In this document: in pieces, positions 7,735-10,056 of the stretch | Position numbering within the stretch: the stretch's first letter is position 1 | Layout: the number at the start of each line of letters is the position of its first letter | DNA from: Candidatus Gracilibacteria bacterium CG2_30_37_12 | GTDB taxonomy: Bacteria; Patescibacteriota; Gracilibacteria; BD1-5; UBA2023 | Direction of reading: 5' to 3' | Assembly: GCA_001873165.1 (NCBI GenBank) | Contig: MNYO01000107.1 | Coordinates: 1-10,056 of the forward strand | Length of the DNA: 10,056 nt | Notes under the pieces: model-generated | Told to the model about the DNA's origin: nothing | Seen by the model: the letters and a program-made list of their open reading frames with translations, nothing else | Databases searched by the model: none | Position numbers and translations under genes: made by a program

Positions 7735-7851
7735 AGTCCTTAAAGTCTATAAAGTCGATAGTCTATAAAGTCATGGATTTTTTTATAATTACTCCACTAG
7801 ACCTTATGGATTTTACGAACTTTTCACTTTACAGACTATTTTATAGACTTT
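7735..7851. repeat. Intergenic repeat module, copy B (9-bp units and opposing arm)
   Basis: The left part holds degenerate 9-bp units AGTCCTTAA, AGTCTATAA, AGTCGAT and AGTCTATAA (7735-7768). The right part holds opposing units, ending in ACTTTACAGACTATTTTATAG then ACTTT before the obg ATG. It is homologous to the module at 5012-5117 in reverse orientation, which means the same orientation relative to its downstream gene. The two copies are related but diverged and not identical, so this is an older or constrained repeat, not a recent duplication. Confidence 0.7.
7784..7789 (+). promoter_or_regulatory. Possible -10 box of obg within the repeat module
   Basis: An exact TATAAT sits between the two arms of the repeat, in the context GGATTTTTT-TATAAT also seen before the ftsA-like gene. 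RNA would start near 7796, giving a leader of about 66 nt. No canonical -35 is seen. Confidence 0.4.
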
Positions 7852-7861
7852 CAACTCACTT

Positions 7862-9217
7862 ATGTTTATCGATGAAGTAAAAATCACTATTAAAGCTGGA
7901 AAAGGAGGAAATGGGATCGTCTCTTGGCGTCGTGAGAAATGTATACCAAACGGAGGTCCGTACGGATGAGATGGTGGATATGGAGGAAGTGCGTATCTTC
8001 GAGCAACTTCCAATATGAATACGCTTTCCGATTTTCGTCATACTCGTACGCTTAGAGCAGAAAATGGAGAAAGTGGAGCAACAAAAGAAATGCACGGTGC
8101 AAAGTGAGAAGATTTGATTGTAAAAGTTCCTGTCGGGACTATTGTTACCGACGCTGAAACAGGAGAAGTTATCGTAGATTTGAATCATGAAGGTGAGACG
8201 TATCCGCTCTGTCAGGGGGGACGAGGAGGTTTTGGAAATGCCCATTTCCCTTCGAGTGTTCGTCAGGCTCCAGCATTTGCAGAGATGGGGGATATCGGAG
8301 AAGAAAAATGTGTGAAACTCGAACTTAAACTCGTTGCGGATATTGGTATTATCGGACTTCCGAATGCAGGGAAATCTACTCTTATTCAAAGTGTAACGAA
8401 TGTTCGACCAAAGATTGCAGATTATCCATTCACGACGCTTATCCCAAATCTTGGGGTTATGGAACACAAGGGGCAGAGTCTTATTCTCGAGGATGTTCCA
8501 GGATTGATTCCTGGGGCCTCAGAAGGAAAAGGTCTTGGTATTCAGTTCTTGAAACATATTGAACGAACTCATGTACTTCTTCATCTTCTCGATATGAGTC
8601 AGGGAGAGGAAGTAATAGTTCAGAACTATAAAGATATCCGAAAAGAACTCGAGCTTTTTTCTGATGCACTGAAAACAAAAGAGGAAGTAATCGTATTTTC
8701 CAAAGCAGATGTGATTCCACCAGATGAGATTGTGGCACTTTCTAAAAAGTTGGCGAAACATTTTAAGGGAAAGAAATATTTCACCATCTCGGCTGCAGGT
8801 TTTCAAGGAATCGATGAGCTGAAAGATTTTCTGATCTCTGAATATGCGGGAAAATCTCTCGTACCAGAAAATGGAGATGGCGAGGATACTCCAATGAAGT
8901 TCTATGATCTCAAAGATTTTCAAAAGAGTGATAGTTTTCGAATAACCAAAACTGGAGAACGAGAAATAACGGTAACCGGAGAACGAATCGAACAAATTGT
9001 TCGTATGACTGATATGAAGAACTTCGAAGCGGTGGCTCGTGTCTACGATATCATGGAGAAGCTTCATATCCTGACAAAAGTTCATGCGATGCTCCGAGCG
9101 AATATCGAAGAGTATTTCTTCGAAGGATCGGATGATGAAGATTTCGGGAAAATCATCATCGCAGAGCGAGTATTTCCACTCGAAAAAACAGTATTTCAGA
9201 AGAAATCGAAGAAATAG
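7862..9217 (+). CDS. obg: Obg/CgtA GTPase, ribosome assembly factor
   Basis: A 451-aa Obg GTPase, which binds the large ribosomal subunit during its maturation and links assembly to the stringent response. The N-terminal Gly-rich Obg fold (1 to about 158) has [16 protein letters not shown], the NGGPYGGDGGYGG loop, VKVPVGTIV and [13 protein letters not shown]. The G domain follows: G1 GLPNAGKS (165-172), switch I YPFTT, G3 DVPG (211-214), G4 SKAD (280-283, in place of NKxD) and G5 SAAG (310-313). A C-terminal OCT-type domain covers about 350-430 and ends in an acidic/basic tail. Codons 36 (7967-7969) and 82 (8105-8107) are TGA; both lie at conserved glycines (GGDGG and KGEDL), the clearest evidence in this window for UGA = Gly. 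With the standard code the protein would lose its ribosome-binding lobe. The stop is TAG, followed by a terminator. It starts within one base of the intergenic repeat region, without a Shine-Dalgarno. Confidence 0.97.
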
Positions 9218-9228
9218 ACTTTAAACTC

Positions 9229-9262
9229 AAAAACAACCTCTTGTGAAAGAGGTTGTTTTTTT
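9229..9262 (+). terminator. Rho-independent terminator of obg
   Basis: An 11-bp stem AACAACCTCTT (9232-9242) pairs with AAGAGGTTGTT (9247-9257) around the tetraloop GTGA, extended by an A-run on the left and a run of seven T on the right. It begins 12 nt after the obg stop. The A-run makes it usable in the opposite direction too, for the convergent gene ending at 9283. Confidence 0.92.
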
Positions 9263-9282
9263 GAATTACTCATAATACCTTC

Positions 9283-10056
9283 CTATTTTATACAGAGTAT
9301 CTGACTACTATTAAGACTCGAACTAAACCAGACATTAATACTTCCATATGCACATCCTATAGCCCAATTTGGATTATAAGTTTGAGTATTCGCTAATATA
9401 GAGCCGTTGTATCTTTTTCCTAAAGTATCTATAAATCTACATGCACCAGCAAAAGTGGTATAACCAGCTGTTTGACATATTTTTTCTGGAGAATGATCTT
9501 GTCCATCCGTATAACGTACATGATTAGTCATTTGTGTTCAACCAGAATCAATAGTAACCCAGCCACTTGTTGATACTCAGGTAACATTTACTTTTCTTTT
9601 TTGTATATTCGTAATGGTGTTACCAACATGGTGTATTCAAGTACAATCTATCCCATCTCGTAGAATGTCTTTTGATCATGGACAGATTACGTAACTGATT
9701 CATCAAATACGAACGAGACTTGGATGAACGACTCCAGCATAGGATGCATAAGGTATATTGTCAGTATTATGCATAATAAATACCCATTCATAATTTACAT
9801 CAAAATTTGCAGTATCTGTGAGTGGAACATCGATCCAGCCTCCTCCACTAGCTCCCGTCCCAGTCCCTACACATATAGGATTTTTATTGGCATCATATCC
9901 AGAGATTGCCTGATTTGTGCCACAAGCTCCGAGAAATATCTTATTGAAGTATGTTTGGAATTTTCATCCTGCTACTTCTCCTACTGGTGGAGCACTCGGA
10001 AAGGTGAGCGCATAAACGATCCCAAGAACTGCTAGTATGAAAAAAGTTGCAGTTAT
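9283..10056 (-). CDS. Secreted or membrane-anchored surface protein, 5' end cut by window edge
   Basis: At least 257 residues are visible; the start lies beyond the right edge. The visible N-terminus is a hydrophobic segment (TATFFILAVLGIVYALTFPS) typical of a signal peptide or anchor, followed by a polar region rich in Gly, Thr, Ser and Asn. The block CGTNQAISGYDANKNPICV resembles short Cys-bounded motifs found in surface and fibre proteins. Eight cysteines (in GACGT, PICV, VICP, DCTG, KICQ, GACRF, IGCAY and ILCIK) suggest disulfides outside the cell. Seven TGA codons are read as Gly, including a tandem pair in VRIGGISY. That is far more than in the other genes: 7 of about 31 glycines here, against 0-3 TGA per gene elsewhere. 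The stop TAG converges on the obg terminator. A pilin-like or adhesin role is possible, but no type IV pilin cleavage site is visible. Family not recognised. Confidence 0.75.

Noticed and set aside
7967..7969. TGA as tryptophan (code 4) or selenocysteine
   Set aside because: TGA columns match conserved glycines in Obg and YmdB, Trp is encoded by TGG throughout, and no SECIS-like hairpin is apparent after the codons.
7856..8467. Minus-strand frame of 203 codons opposite obg
   Set aside because: It is an antisense shadow of the conserved Obg N-terminal and G domains; its translation is Ser/Thr/Phe-rich without motifs.
8519..9085. Minus-strand frame of 188 codons opposite obg
   Set aside because: Antisense to the Obg G domain, with no start context or recognisable product.

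Overview
The window looks like a fragment of a Patescibacteria/CPR genome that reads UGA as glycine (translation table 25), as Gracilibacteria (BD1-5) and Absconditabacteria (SR1) do. With the standard code almost every gene is broken by in-frame TGA. With TGA read as Gly, the pieces join in the same frame into full-length conserved proteins, and the TGA codons fall on family-conserved glycines, such as the Gly-rich lobe of Obg and the residue before the metal-ligand Asp of YmdB. I count 20 in-frame TGAs in 8 of 10 genes. Every visible stop is TAA or TAG. CGA and CGG still encode Arg in conserved positions, so the further Arg-to-Trp reassignment known in some Absconditabacteria is not present.

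Layout, left to right. Positions 1-225 are non-coding and hold two related GC-rich REP-like palindromes, one of them inside a nested 90-bp inverted repeat. Positions 226-5671 hold four minus-strand genes in the transcription order TPR protein, FtsA-like actin ATPase, single-pass membrane protein of the CPR 'baseplate J-like' type, and RNase R. The last three are tightly packed (8-bp overlap, then a 30-bp gap). A divergent promoter region at 5672-5799 separates these from the plus-strand YmdB-type phosphodiesterase gene (5800-6600). Two small plus-strand genes of unknown function follow, one helical and one with eight cysteines. A perfect bidirectional terminator separates them from rpmG (bL33, minus). 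Next come an intergenic repeat, the obg GTPase gene (plus) with its own terminator, and a minus-strand gene for a cysteine-containing secreted or membrane-anchored protein that runs off the right edge.

Functionally this is mostly core housekeeping: RNA decay (RNase R), ribosome assembly (Obg, bL33), a cyclic-nucleotide phosphodiesterase (YmdB) and a division or envelope actin-like protein (FtsA-like) linked to an envelope-spanning protein. I see no mobile element, CRISPR array, tRNA or rRNA.

The least explained signals are: a pair of homologous intergenic repeats built of 9-bp units, placed in the same way over the putative -10 regions of the ftsA-like and obg genes; the absence of Shine-Dalgarno motifs at all nine visible starts; the enrichment of UGA-Gly in the surface protein; and the REP-like palindromes at the left end. 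All calls come from reading the sequence; no database search was possible.
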